64,000 nucleotides of DNA from a virus: IMG/VR virus record IMGVR_UViG_3300030329_003954, positions 27,107-91,106 of that record. One strand, written 5' to 3'. Position 1 is the stretch's first letter; every line of letters begins with the position of its first letter. The notes below the pieces were generated by a model, which did not search any database, was not told the DNA's origin, and saw only the letters and a program-made list of their open reading frames with translations. Below are positions 8,732 to 16,901 of this stretch, in pieces. A program made the position numbers and the translations under genes.

Positions 8732-9276
8732 TGTCTAGATTTAAGGTAAATACCCCTCCTACAAATTTTCCAACGGAGAGGGACACTAGGTTATCGTTAT
8801 TCAAAAAGAAGAACGATAAGAATCTCTTTAATATGGTGGACTACGAAAACATTAAGTTGTCTGGTTCACGAATTAAAGTGTTTGAATACATACCCTCTAA
8901 TGACATTGATGATGTGTATCAAGAATCCAGACAGAAAACAATTGCTCAAGAACCAGTAACTGTTTGGGCTCACTATGATCCTCGACCAATAGAGGAGAAC
9001 CTTTCTCAATTTGGTGTTGAGATGCAAATAGATCAGGTGTTTGTATTTAATAAATCTTACACGGAAAACTCCTTGGGTAGATCAATCGCTATTGGTGACG
9101 TTCTTCAACCTGAGTTTCAAGAGATGAAGTTTGAAGTGTTTGAGGTTCAAGAGGATAGCTTTGAAGCCTATGGTGTTTATCACTTAATGGTACACGCGAA
9201 ACTCCTCAGAGACTCTCAAGACATTCACAATCAAGATTTCTTTGATCGTCCTGATCAGGTAGGAGGCAGATACTAA
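8731..9276 (+). CDS. 14: Neck protein (gp14-like)
   Basis: Head-closure protein to which the tail attaches. It is 181 residues with stretches typical of gp14 homologues: VFNKSYTENSLGR (about 110-122), then GDVLQPEFQEMKFEV and a C-terminal YHLMVHAKLLRDSQD. The ATG overlaps the upstream stop (TAATG) and the stop overlaps the next ATG, so translation is coupled with its neck partners. Confidence 0.72.
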   Translation: MSRFKVNTPPTNFPTERDTRLSLFKKKNDKNLFNMVDYENIKLSGSRIKVFEYIPSNDIDDVYQESRQKTIAQEPVTVWAHYDPRPIEENLSQFGVEMQIDQVFVFNKSYTENSLGRSIAIGDVLQPEFQEMKFEVFEVQEDSFEAYGVYHLMVHAKLLRDSQDIHNQDFFDRPDQVGGRY

Positions 9277-9959
9277 TGCGTAAGGAATCACTTAAAAGCG
9301 ACTTGAGTGTGCGAAACAAAATAGTTGATCTTACATCAACCAAGCTTTTGCCTGTAATTGATAACGTCTATAAAGAGAGCCTTCGTAGCATGTTACACAT
9401 CTTTGGTAACATGTACTACATTGATGGTAACGGGAATAGAATTAAGATCAATTGCTCGCATGGTAACCCTGAAAGAATAGCGGGTCGCTTAAAGGCAGAT
9501 AATACGTTAATTCTCCCTATGATCACAGTTGTGGAGACTCAAACAGAGAGCGATCAGAATAGGATGAGATATCAAAACATCATAAGTGAGAAAGCTTATG
9601 ATCCTAAAAAACGTAGAGCCACACGAGTCCTCAGCTTACCACCCAGACCAATAAATATTACGTATGAGGTCAATCTGTGGTGTAAGTACAAAGCTGATTT
9701 AGACATGATTAGGTCCAATATCTTCTCGATGTTTAGCCCTGATTTAAACATTGAAACCCTCTATTCGGTCCATAATAAAGCCTTCATAAATAACGAACGA
9801 GAGGTCGGAAATGTTACCGCGTCTGACACTGGGGACAGGATCCTTCAGAAGACCTTGTCCATCACTTTAGAGACCTACATACCCAGTCCTAAGTTTGCGT
9901 TTACAAATACGGGTGAAATTGAGGAGTTTAATTTCAATATCACCCTCGATGAAAGCTGA
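9276..9959 (+). CDS. 15: Proximal tail sheath stabiliser (gp15-like)
   Basis: Caps the assembled tail tube and sheath and joins them to the neck. It is 227 residues with several gp15-family stretches: CSHGNPERIAGRL near residue 62, ILPMITVVE near 80, and RVLSLPPRPINITYEVNLWCKYK (about 115-137). The order neck, neck, tail completion, sheath, tube agrees with the T4 programme. Start overlaps the preceding stop. Confidence 0.85.
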   Translation: MRKESLKSDLSVRNKIVDLTSTKLLPVIDNVYKESLRSMLHIFGNMYYIDGNGNRIKINCSHGNPERIAGRLKADNTLILPMITVVETQTESDQNRMRYQNIISEKAYDPKKRRATRVLSLPPRPINITYEVNLWCKYKADLDMIRSNIFSMFSPDLNIETLYSVHNKAFINNEREVGNVTASDTGDRILQKTLSITLETYIPSPKFAFTNTGEIEEFNFNITLDES

Positions 9960-9982
9960 AATTAACTATTTTTAAATCTCTA

Positions 9983-9994
9983 GGGTAGTAAATA
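9983..9994 (+). promoter_or_regulatory. Late-type promoter box before sheath operon
   Basis: GGGTAGTAAATA, a second copy of the CTAGGGTA...TAAATA arrangement seen at 7839-7850. A ribosome site AGGAG follows at 9999-10003 and an ATG at 10011, so this transcript would have a short leader. Confidence 0.5.
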
Positions 9995-10010
9995 TAGTAG
10001 GAGCTTTTAT

Positions 10011-10262
10011 ATGAAAATTGTTAAAAATACAAGTATGCAAGGTTTAAACATACCCTTCGGAACACCGGATGGTACTAAAACTTTTTTCTTGGCTCCTAAG
10101 GATAGGCTTGAAGTTCCTCCTACATGGAAAAGCAAGATTGCGGAGAACTTGGTTCATCGCAGATTAGTAAAAATAATCAACATCGCAGATCCGGCTCCCA
10201 AGCAAGCAGTGCCTGTCCAACCTAACCTTAAGAATAAAAAAACCATCCGTAAAAGTAGTTAA
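10011..10262 (+). CDS. Small protein of unknown function before tail sheath
   Basis: An 83-residue protein with a strong AGGAG site. It has a compact middle with a PP-W-K segment near residue 42 and a basic, Pro-rich C-terminus. The stop is 2 nt before the sheath ATG, so the two are co-transcribed. No family recognised; a minor virion or assembly factor is a guess from location. Confidence 0.6.
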   Translation: MKIVKNTSMQGLNIPFGTPDGTKTFFLAPKDRLEVPPTWKSKIAENLVHRRLVKIINIADPAPKQAVPVQPNLKNKKTIRKSS

Positions 10263-10264
10263 TC

Positions 10265-12307
10265 ATGGCAATTCCAACCAGTCCATCCGTTGTAGTTCTT
10301 GAAAATGATATTTCGATTTTCACCCCGAATATCAACTCAAGCGTTGTAGGCATAGTCGGCTTCGCTAACAAAGGTCCGATCAATAAGCCCACTCTTATTA
10401 CGAGCCAAGAGAATCTCATTAGAAAGTTTGGTAAACCAGACACAACCCTTTTGGGCCAAGGGCTTGAAGGCGCTCTTGAAGTGTTAGAAGCTACTAATCA
10501 ATTGTACTTTGTTAGAGGTATTGATACTGATTCTGCTTCCTCTTATGCCTCAGCCGCTATTACTGTTGGTGCGTCTCCGGCAGTTTTAGTTAGTGGCTAT
10601 GTTCCCAGCGTCAACGCCTCCTCTATCCTGTATCAAACGAAGAGTAACGACGGCACAAAGAGTGCCCAGGGGGTTGTTACTCTCGTAAGCTCGACAGACA
10701 CAGTTGGAGACACCTCTGCGGTTACCCGTGCAAAGATTTTTGAAAAAGCATTTGACCCTGGCATTGTTGGGAATCAGGATGTCTTTGCATTTGTTGATGG
10801 CAATGATGTTTTCTTGGGTTCCCGATTCGCAGGTTCCGGTGCAACTCTTCAATTATCGGCTAACTACCTCGATGGACACGATCAAGAACCTTTAGGTTTC
10901 TCAGGTCTTAATATCATGGGGGTTGCCGATGAAGGCTTCTTACCAGATAATTATGGTGTTAGTGGTAACAATGTGACGGTCAGCGGCTACAGTTCTTCTG
11001 ACGTTGCTCTCAATGCATACTCAATCTACCCTGGCATGGGTTACAACTTTAGTAGCCTTAGGGATGGCTCAACACAAGGAATTTCAATTGAGCTTAACAA
11101 CGTCTCGGTTAGGGATCAGTTGGTGATTAATGACAGCGGCTCTCAAGTTGAATCCTACAATGCGATTGAGCTTGCTGCTTCAAGTGCCAATTCTGTTGAG
11201 TTCTTACTTAATGTTGATGAAGACAATAATGAGTCGGAATACGTGTTTGTGGAGCTTGAGAAAGACACAAGTGATTATGAGGCTCCTTCCTCATTCGGCG
11301 TGACAGCAGCGGCGGGTGGCTTCATAGGTGGTTCAGCCTTGGATAACAGGCCAGACGCTACACCTAGATTCTTGAAACTTGTTGATGGCGACTACAGATT
11401 TATTGACGGGGATAGTGGTGCTACTAATGCAACGTCCTTAATTGGAACGGCTGCAAAGAAAACTGGAATCTATGCTCTCGATGATGATTCTTTAAACATC
11501 TCGATTGGTATTGTTCCTGGTGTTACCGATGATGCTGTTCAAAATGCCTTTATTACTTTGGCTGAGTCTTCCAAAAACTTCTTAGCCTTAGTTGCTCCGC
11601 CGTTTGGGTTGGATGAGGTTCAAGATGCGATTCAATGGATCAACGGTCAAGACGCTGCAACCAGAGCAACTGCACTGAACTCCTCTTACGCTGCCGTTTA
11701 CTGGCCGTGGGTTCAGATCTTCAACGCCTTTGCGGGTGCAGAAGAATACTATGATCCGTCGATCTTTGCTGCTAGACAGTGCGTCTTCACAGATGCTGTC
11801 TCGGAGCCTTGGTTTGCTCCGGCTGGTTTCCGAAGAGGGCGTTTAACTAAGCCTACGGACGTTGAGATCGCTCTTAACCAAGGCGATAGAGATGCCCTTT
11901 ACTCTAACTCGATCAACCCGATCACTAAGGATCCAACCACGGGTATTACAATCTTTGGTCAGAAGACCACGCAAAGAGCACCAACTGCTCTTGACCGAGT
12001 CAACGTCCGCAGATTGATGATCTATACTCGTAAGGTTCTGCTTGAGCTTGGTAAGCCCTTCCAGTTTGAGCCTAACGATCAATTCACATGGGAACTGGTC
12101 GAGGAGTCGATCAACCCGTTCCTCGACGACCTTCTGGCTAGAAGAGCCATCGTTGAAGGTTCTGTTAAGTGCGACTCGACAACGAACACTCCCGCAAGAG
12201 TTGATAGAAATGAGCTTTGGTGCTCGGTGACAATCAAGCCTACGAAGGCTGCTGAAACGATTGTCTTCGAGGTCAACCTCACTAGCCAATCGGCAACCAT
12301 TAACTAG
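10265..12307 (+). CDS. 18: Contractile tail sheath protein (gp18-like)
   Basis: Polymerises around the tail tube and contracts on infection. It is 680 residues, like T4 gp18 (659). The N-terminus (PSVVVLENDISIF ... VVGIVGFANKGPINKPTLITS) is characteristic of myovirus sheaths, and the C-terminal ~200 residues contain the conserved tube-facing domain with RRLMIYTRKVLLELGKPFQFEPND. The variable middle third probably faces outward. The tube gene follows after 8 nt. Confidence 0.93.
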   Translation: MAIPTSPSVVVLENDISIFTPNINSSVVGIVGFANKGPINKPTLITSQENLIRKFGKPDTTLLGQGLEGALEVLEATNQLYFVRGIDTDSASSYASAAITVGASPAVLVSGYVPSVNASSILYQTKSNDGTKSAQGVVTLVSSTDTVGDTSAVTRAKIFEKAFDPGIVGNQDVFAFVDGNDVFLGSRFAGSGATLQLSANYLDGHDQEPLGFSGLNIMGVADEGFLPDNYGVSGNNVTVSGYSSSDVALNAYSIYPGMGYNFSSLRDGSTQGISIELNNVSVRDQLVINDSGSQVESYNAIELAASSANSVEFLLNVDEDNNESEYVFVELEKDTSDYEAPSSFGVTAAAGGFIGGSALDNRPDATPRFLKLVDGDYRFIDGDSGATNATSLIGTAAKKTGIYALDDDSLNISIGIVPGVTDDAVQNAFITLAESSKNFLALVAPPFGLDEVQDAIQWINGQDAATRATALNSSYAAVYWPWVQIFNAFAGAEEYYDPSIFAARQCVFTDAVSEPWFAPAGFRRGRLTKPTDVEIALNQGDRDALYSNSINPITKDPTTGITIFGQKTTQRAPTALDRVNVRRLMIYTRKVLLELGKPFQFEPNDQFTWELVEESINPFLDDLLARRAIVEGSVKCDSTTNTPARVDRNELWCSVTIKPTKAAETIVFEVNLTSQSATIN

Positions 12308-12315
12308 TAATAATC

Positions 12316-12903
12316 ATGGTAGATAGTTTTTTAAAGAACGACTACAGAGCGAACTTTGAGCCTGGGAAGAGCCTTCCTAAGATCTCCACGAAGCTCGACG
12401 CTGTAAGATCGTATCAGTTTGAAGTGAAGTTCTTTGGTGTTCCGCCTGAGTTCATCGGTACCCAACAAGTTTTAACTGCTGCTGCGAAGCAAGTCAGTCC
12501 GGTTGGTGGTGCGGTTGATGACATCGTTGTTGATCGTCTTAATGATAAGATGTACTACCCTGGTAAGTTCACGCCTGAGGCTGTCACGATCACCTTTGAT
12601 AATCAGTTATTGACTCAAACCACTCCTGCTCTTTGGAATTGGTTTAAGACAATCTATGATCCGATTTCGGGTGACATGACCAAGCTGGCTGCTCCTGGTG
12701 GTCCTGGGAACAGATCATTCAAGGCTAACAAACTTACTATTCTTGAGCTTGATAACACTAACGAGCCACATGCCTTCATCGAAATGTATGGTGTGTATCC
12801 CACAGGTGTTAGATACTCGGAGAAGAACTACGCCACGAATGATTTCTCCACTGTCGAAGTGACCTTCCGCTACGACTTCGTGGACTACGACAAGATCAAC
12901 TAA
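12316..12903 (+). CDS. 19: Tail tube protein (gp19-like)
   Basis: Forms the inner tube through which DNA passes. It is 195 residues, close to T4 gp19 (163), with typical features: an N-terminal LDAVRSYQFEVKFFGVP segment and a C-terminal YPTGVRYSEKNY ... VTFRYDFVDYD ending. It directly follows the sheath gene and is followed by a hairpin terminator. Confidence 0.9.
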   Translation: MVDSFLKNDYRANFEPGKSLPKISTKLDAVRSYQFEVKFFGVPPEFIGTQQVLTAAAKQVSPVGGAVDDIVVDRLNDKMYYPGKFTPEAVTITFDNQLLTQTTPALWNWFKTIYDPISGDMTKLAAPGGPGNRSFKANKLTILELDNTNEPHAFIEMYGVYPTGVRYSEKNYATNDFSTVEVTFRYDFVDYDKIN

Positions 12904-12925
12904 CCTCTTAGATCTAATTCGGGTA

Positions 12926-12952
12926 GCCTTCTCCCTAAATAAGGGAGAGGGC
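12926..12952 (+). terminator. Hairpin terminator after tail tube gene
   Basis: GCCTTCTCCC (12926-12935) pairs with GGGAGAGGGC (12943-12952) as a 10-bp stem with one G-T pair and a 7-nt loop. Only a short T-rich stretch follows, so termination may be partial. Confidence 0.7.
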
Positions 12953-12960
12953 TATTTGTC

Positions 12961-12966
12961 TATTAT
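12961..12966 (+). promoter_or_regulatory. -10 box TATTAT at leaderless start
   Basis: TATTAT ends 5 nt before the ATG at 12972, right after the terminator that closes the tail tube unit. No Shine-Dalgarno is visible, so the message would begin at or next to the start codon. Confidence 0.45.
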
Positions 12967-12971
12967 AAGTT

Positions 12972-15329
12972 ATGGATAAAAGAGATTTACTAAAAAGGTT
13001 TAGCAAAGTTCACAACAAAAAATTAAGATTGTTGGAACAACAGGATGACCCTCGCATTCAACAGGCTGAGGGTCTTCTCGCAAACATACAATTCTCTCAG
13101 GATCCTACATCGCCCTACTTAAATGTGGGGCAAACCCTAGACGGTAAAACAGTAAAGTACAATCCAAAAAGCGGAAAATTGACAGGGGCAAATAGCTTTC
13201 AAAGGGCTACTTATCTTAATGGGAGGTTAAGTCCCCCAGAGGGTAAAAATCCTGAGGATGCTTTCAATAAAATGATAGGCTACCTTGTTGATGAGGCAAG
13301 CCCTGAAGCAGATCAACCTGTTATTGACCCTGTCTTAGATGAAAAGTTAACTGAATTAGGTGTAGACATAAAAGATCCTGAGTTAGTTCAACCCCTTATA
13401 ACTTTGCTGGATAAAGCAAAGGCTAGCAACGTTGGTCGTGATGGCGGTAAAAACGCTAGAAATCTTGTGAGATCTTTAGTGGCTGATTATCCAGTTGTGG
13501 TAAAAGAAGGGGAATTCTACAGAGTCGAGCCGAGAGAGTCTAGTGTGGAAAGAGCTTTTAATTTAGCTGAGGCTCTCAACGGTATAGGATCCGAAGGTTA
13601 CTGCGAAAGGTTTCAACGCACTGACAAGGGTGACATGGTAGTGTATACTGACTCTGGTGAAGGGCAAGAAGGGACTGTCTTCAGTAAAGGTAAAGCCAGA
13701 GCAATAGCTAACATGATCAGTGATTGCGATGACATTAAGGAGATCAATATAATACAGGAAGCCGCCGAAAGCTTGGGAGGCGAAAGTAATATACGAGGTA
13801 ATACTTTAGAGTATCCCCCAGACTTATTCGCATTAAGTAGAACCTACTTCAAGAATAGAGAATCGCTTACTGAGGAACAACGTAAGAGATCTGAGAAGTT
13901 AATTAAAGACGTAGCACTTAAAATTGAAACAGGGATTAGATCCTTAATCGAAAATCGCGAAACATGGTTAAGGACAGCTAGAGATGCTGCCATCCCACTA
14001 GAGAGCCAAGCTGAGTTTGATAAACTGATGAGTTTGTTGGAAGACAATGGTAGGAATATTCAGGCTTCATTTCATGTGGCTTCCTTATCCAATAAAGAAA
14101 GGCTACCTGATTTATCGGTCAGATCTGGAGAAGTTACTAAAAAAGGTAGGAAGCAAGACTCAGTAGAGATTTGGTATGAGGAGGGTGCAGCTAAAAAAGC
14201 TTTAGATCAGGAGAAGCTAGAAGCTGTTGATGCTAAAGATCTATTCGATAGCCTCAACAAAACAGATTACTACAATGAGTTAGTTGATGCTGGTTACTTA
14301 AAGCCAGGGCAGCAAGTGTATGTGGGTGAGATTAGTTACAAAAACTATATCGCAAATGCTAACACAATTATGGGGAGCTTTTCAGATAATAACACTGGGG
14401 ATTTTATGAGCGGTAACGCTAAAGACAACCCCGTATGGAAAACTTTCACAAAAGAAATAAGTTCGAAGACGATGGCTCAATATCGAGGTGAGTTTGATGC
14501 TATTCACAAAGAGCAGATGCAGATTAGGAAAGAGATTAACTCATTATCGAATAACATAGAGACAGAAGTAAACGGGAAAAAGGTGACAGTTAAAGCTTTA
14601 AACGAGATTATCAAGACCACACTGAACAACATACAGAAGAACTCTACGTTCACAGACACGCAACGAAACCAATTATTCAATAAACTAAGTAAACAAGCTA
14701 CGGCATACAAGAATTCTAAAACTAATAAAGAAAGAAAAAAGATAGAATCTCAAATGAAATCCGCTCTTCTCATGCCTGCGTTAATGAGTAATCTAAAGGA
14801 AAGAGGTCCGCACAATAAGGCTGTGCAGATTTATGCATTAGGCTTAAACTATGCTGCGGGGGCCTCATATAGTAACAACACTGTGTTGCAGACAAACATG
14901 CTCAACGAAGGTATTAGCTACACTACTACTCAGAACAAAGCTTATCAAGAGATTGCAAAGTCTATTAGGCTCAACAATGATTCATGGGATTTAAATATCA
15001 CTCAGAGTGGGTTATCCTTTACTAGGGCGGGTAATAAAAAATCTTCAATCTCTCTAGCGATGACAAGAGGAAACCTACAGTCTAAAAAATCTGACACACT
15101 GACGAGAGAGGGTAAGAAGATAAGATTCCTTGGTGCGGGTGGTGAGAGACGAACTGTTTCAAAAAAACCTAACCCATTAGGAGCAGCAGATACTTCTAAT
15201 CCTGATAGGTTAGCTCCTTATGATAAATTGATCACACCAAGAGAAAGCTTGATGTGGGATGCATTGAACAAACTTCATGAAGCTTTAGGCGTCATCAAGG
15301 AAAAAGTAAGAATCATCAATGTTGACTAG
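12972..15329 (+). CDS. Large protein of unknown function, probably virion-associated
   Basis: A 785-residue, mostly helical, highly charged protein with no membrane segment or recognisable catalytic motif. A Lys-rich central coil lies around residues 520-610. The last 30 residues form an amphipathic helix (ESLMWDALNKLHEALG) like C-terminal tails of other large T4-like virion proteins. It starts just after a terminator and a TATTAT box, so it has its own promoter. The 3' end overlaps the convergent nuclease gene by 45 nt. Virion placement is inferred from location. Confidence 0.6.
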   Translation: MDKRDLLKRFSKVHNKKLRLLEQQDDPRIQQAEGLLANIQFSQDPTSPYLNVGQTLDGKTVKYNPKSGKLTGANSFQRATYLNGRLSPPEGKNPEDAFNKMIGYLVDEASPEADQPVIDPVLDEKLTELGVDIKDPELVQPLITLLDKAKASNVGRDGGKNARNLVRSLVADYPVVVKEGEFYRVEPRESSVERAFNLAEALNGIGSEGYCERFQRTDKGDMVVYTDSGEGQEGTVFSKGKARAIANMISDCDDIKEINIIQEAAESLGGESNIRGNTLEYPPDLFALSRTYFKNRESLTEEQRKRSEKLIKDVALKIETGIRSLIENRETWLRTARDAAIPLESQAEFDKLMSLLEDNGRNIQASFHVASLSNKERLPDLSVRSGEVTKKGRKQDSVEIWYEEGAAKKALDQEKLEAVDAKDLFDSLNKTDYYNELVDAGYLKPGQQVYVGEISYKNYIANANTIMGSFSDNNTGDFMSGNAKDNPVWKTFTKEISSKTMAQYRGEFDAIHKEQMQIRKEINSLSNNIETEVNGKKVTVKALNEIIKTTLNNIQKNSTFTDTQRNQLFNKLSKQATAYKNSKTNKERKKIESQMKSALLMPALMSNLKERGPHNKAVQIYALGLNYAAGASYSNNTVLQTNMLNEGISYTTTQNKAYQEIAKSIRLNNDSWDLNITQSGLSFTRAGNKKSSISLAMTRGNLQSKKSDTLTREGKKIRFLGAGGERRTVSKKPNPLGAADTSNPDRLAPYDKLITPRESLMWDALNKLHEALGVIKEKVRIINVD

Positions 15330-15806
15330 ATCACTAAGTCTAAACATTGCAACTTTAACATCACCAACAGAACCCACAAAGCTTGGACCCTTAACTGGCA
15401 GGCTTAACTCGTTGGTTATAGCTATTGGCTCCTTTCGATTCTGACCAATAAGCAACAAAAACTTTCTTGAAGATTTCTTGGAATCTCGATGAGATTGAGC
15501 TATCATCTTTGAAATTGTTGATTTAGGATTTAATAAATCACTTACTTGTTCATCATTATATCCTTTCTTACATTCAATAATGAATCTAAACTTTTCAGGA
15601 GTTATTAAGTCTCCATATACTTTCAAGTATTCAGGCAACTTGTGAGTTGTAGCAAAGGCCCCAGATCCTGGGGTGCGACAGAACTCTTTTGTGTCAAATC
15701 TCTCGTTCAGAGTCTTAGCAATCTTGTTCTCGAACCTGTTACCTTTAGCTCTTGAGTTTACCTTTTTCTTTTTTCTTAATGGCGATACATCAAAATCGTC
15801 TTTCAT
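15285..15806 (-). CDS. PD-(D/E)XK nuclease, resolvase-like
   Basis: A 173-residue nuclease with the Hjc-like pattern: RAKGNRFE with Glu26, a CRTPGSGA segment at 43-50, GD with Asp66, and IIECK with Glu78 and Lys80. These form a complete PD-(D/E)XK site for metal-dependent DNA cleavage. Junction resolution or DNA processing is likely. AGAGG precedes the start. The gene is divergent from 15835, and its -10 overlaps the partner's in a symmetrical ATAAT/ATTAT core. Its 3' end converges on the 785-residue gene. Confidence 0.75.
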   Translation of the reverse strand: MKDDFDVSPLRKKKKVNSRAKGNRFENKIAKTLNERFDTKEFCRTPGSGAFATTHKLPEYLKVYGDLITPEKFRFIIECKKGYNDEQVSDLLNPKSTISKMIAQSHRDSKKSSRKFLLLIGQNRKEPIAITNELSLPVKGPSFVGSVGDVKVAMFRLSDLVNIDDSYFFLDDA

Positions 15807-15822
15807 TTTAAAACCTCTAGAC

Positions 15823-15828
15823 TATAAT
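15823..15828 (+). promoter_or_regulatory. -10 box TATAAT at leaderless start
   Basis: TATAAT ends 6 nt before the ATG at 15835. The same core read on the minus strand gives TATTAT for the divergent nuclease gene. Confidence 0.6.
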
Positions 15829-15834
15829 AGCTGC

Positions 15835-16197
15835 ATGGATAAAGTATCATTATCGTTTAAGGATACCAAATTTAAATTAGTTGAACGCAGTAGAGGACGT
15901 ATGAAAATTCAGATTAAGTTTTCCAAGGAAGAAGCCGAGGGCTTCAAGAACTTTTGTAAACTCAAGCCACCAGAACTTGAGGATGACACCTTTTATAAGC
16001 AAATCTTCTTTGCTGGTTGTAACGCAATGACTGAGCAGATTCAGTCGTTGGTTGAAGCTCATAAAGCCTCTCAGGAGGAAGGAGTGACTGAGGATGTAGC
16101 AGGGGTTGAACCTCTCAGTCCTGATGGAAAAGATCTTATTCAAGAAGACGATGGTCACCAAGATGAGCAAACAGAAGAACAACTTCAAGACAAATAG
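15835..16197 (+). CDS. Small protein of unknown function
   Basis: A 120-residue protein. The start is set at the ATG placed 6 nt after TATAAT; the frame runs further upstream but would cross the divergent promoter. The N-terminal 80 residues are mixed Lys/Glu/Phe. The C-terminal 40 are acidic and Gln/Glu/Asp-rich, likely disordered. No family recognised. Confidence 0.6.
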   Translation: MDKVSLSFKDTKFKLVERSRGRMKIQIKFSKEEAEGFKNFCKLKPPELEDDTFYKQIFFAGCNAMTEQIQSLVEAHKASQEEGVTEDVAGVEPLSPDGKDLIQEDDGHQDEQTEEQLQDK

Positions 16198-16534
16198 TAT
16201 CCAAAACTCGAAGCATTTGAGTTCTATTGTAACTTCAAATATTGAGAGTAAGCAAAACTCGTACTACCTTATCACCAACACATGGGATAAGGTTTGCAAT
16301 CATTTCAACGATAGGCTTCCGTCAGATGGCACTACGGATTTAAACGTTGTAGACATTTTTAATGTGCCTAATGCCCTGGACGTAATTAAGTCCGCGATTA
16401 AATCTCATAGAGAGACAATATCAACATCCTGTCTCTCGCGTTATGACCAACTACCCATGTTGGTTGTGATTCATAAGTCCTTCCCAAGAGTCGTATCTTA
16501 TAATGGCTCAGTTGGCGCAGAGATTGGAGTCTAG
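16163..16534 (+). CDS. Protein of unknown function
   Basis: About 123 residues from ATG 16163, overlapping the previous 3' end by 35 nt. The frame is open further upstream, so 16151 is also possible. The N-terminal 35 residues are Asn/Lys/Ser-rich and the remainder looks globular. It converges on the late sigma factor gene with a 4-nt overlap. No family recognised. Confidence 0.5.
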   Translation: MSKQKNNFKTNSIQNSKHLSSIVTSNIESKQNSYYLITNTWDKVCNHFNDRLPSDGTTDLNVVDIFNVPNALDVIKSAIKSHRETISTSCLSRYDQLPMLVVIHKSFPRVVSYNGSVGAEIGV

Positions 16535-16884
16535 ATAGAGCTTGGATCCTTAGGAGTACCCATTTTATGGCTCCTATAGGATTCAAGTTTTTCGTTATAC
16601 TTCTTGTTCTTGGAGTATAGAAGGCGTAGGTTATTCAGTATTACTGTTGTGAAGTAATTGAAAGCCTGCCCAGATTCCCTGTTGAAGTTTTTGAGTACTT
16701 TAAGTATAAGTAGGAAGCATTCCTGTTTAGCTTCTTCATGATCAACATTAAACTTGAAAGACAACATGAGTCTATTGATTAATATGTCGAACATGTTGAA
16801 CAGTTCATCCTCGTTAGTTCGAATATCAAGTTTGAATTCTTGGATCAAATCCTCAAATCTTTTGTTGTCAATATAATAACTCAC
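16531..16884 (-). CDS. 55: Late-transcription sigma factor (gp55-like)
   Basis: Directs host RNA polymerase to phage late promoters. The 117-residue protein resembles the short gp55 homologues of T4-like phages: HEEAKQECFLLILKVLKNFNRESGQAFNYFTTVILNNLRLLY (residues about 49-90) corresponds to the sigma region 2 core. T4 gp55 is 185 residues, so this is a compact version. The start is GTG, 6 nt after a TATGAT box, so the message is probably leaderless. It would recognise the GGTAAATA-type boxes found upstream of several late genes. Confidence 0.78.
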   Translation of the reverse strand: MSYYIDNKRFEDLIQEFKLDIRTNEDELFNMFDILINRLMLSFKFNVDHEEAKQECFLLILKVLKNFNRESGQAFNYFTTVILNNLRLLYSKNKKYNEKLESYRSHKMGTPKDPSSI

Positions 16885-16889
16885 TTACC

Positions 16890-16896
16890 TATCATA
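16890..16896. promoter_or_regulatory. Symmetrical -10 core shared by late sigma and polymerase genes
   Basis: TATCATA reads as TATCAT on the plus strand (16890-16895) and TATGAT on the minus strand (16896-16891). Both divergent genes start exactly 6 nt from their box, at ATG 16902 and GTG 16884. One core therefore serves two leaderless promoters. Confidence 0.6.
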
Positions 16897-16901
16897 GTCT
16901 T

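Noticed and set aside
15673-15834. Upstream extension of the 120-residue gene at 15835
   Set aside because: It would cross the divergent promoter and nuclease gene; the ATG 6 nt after TATAAT is a better start.
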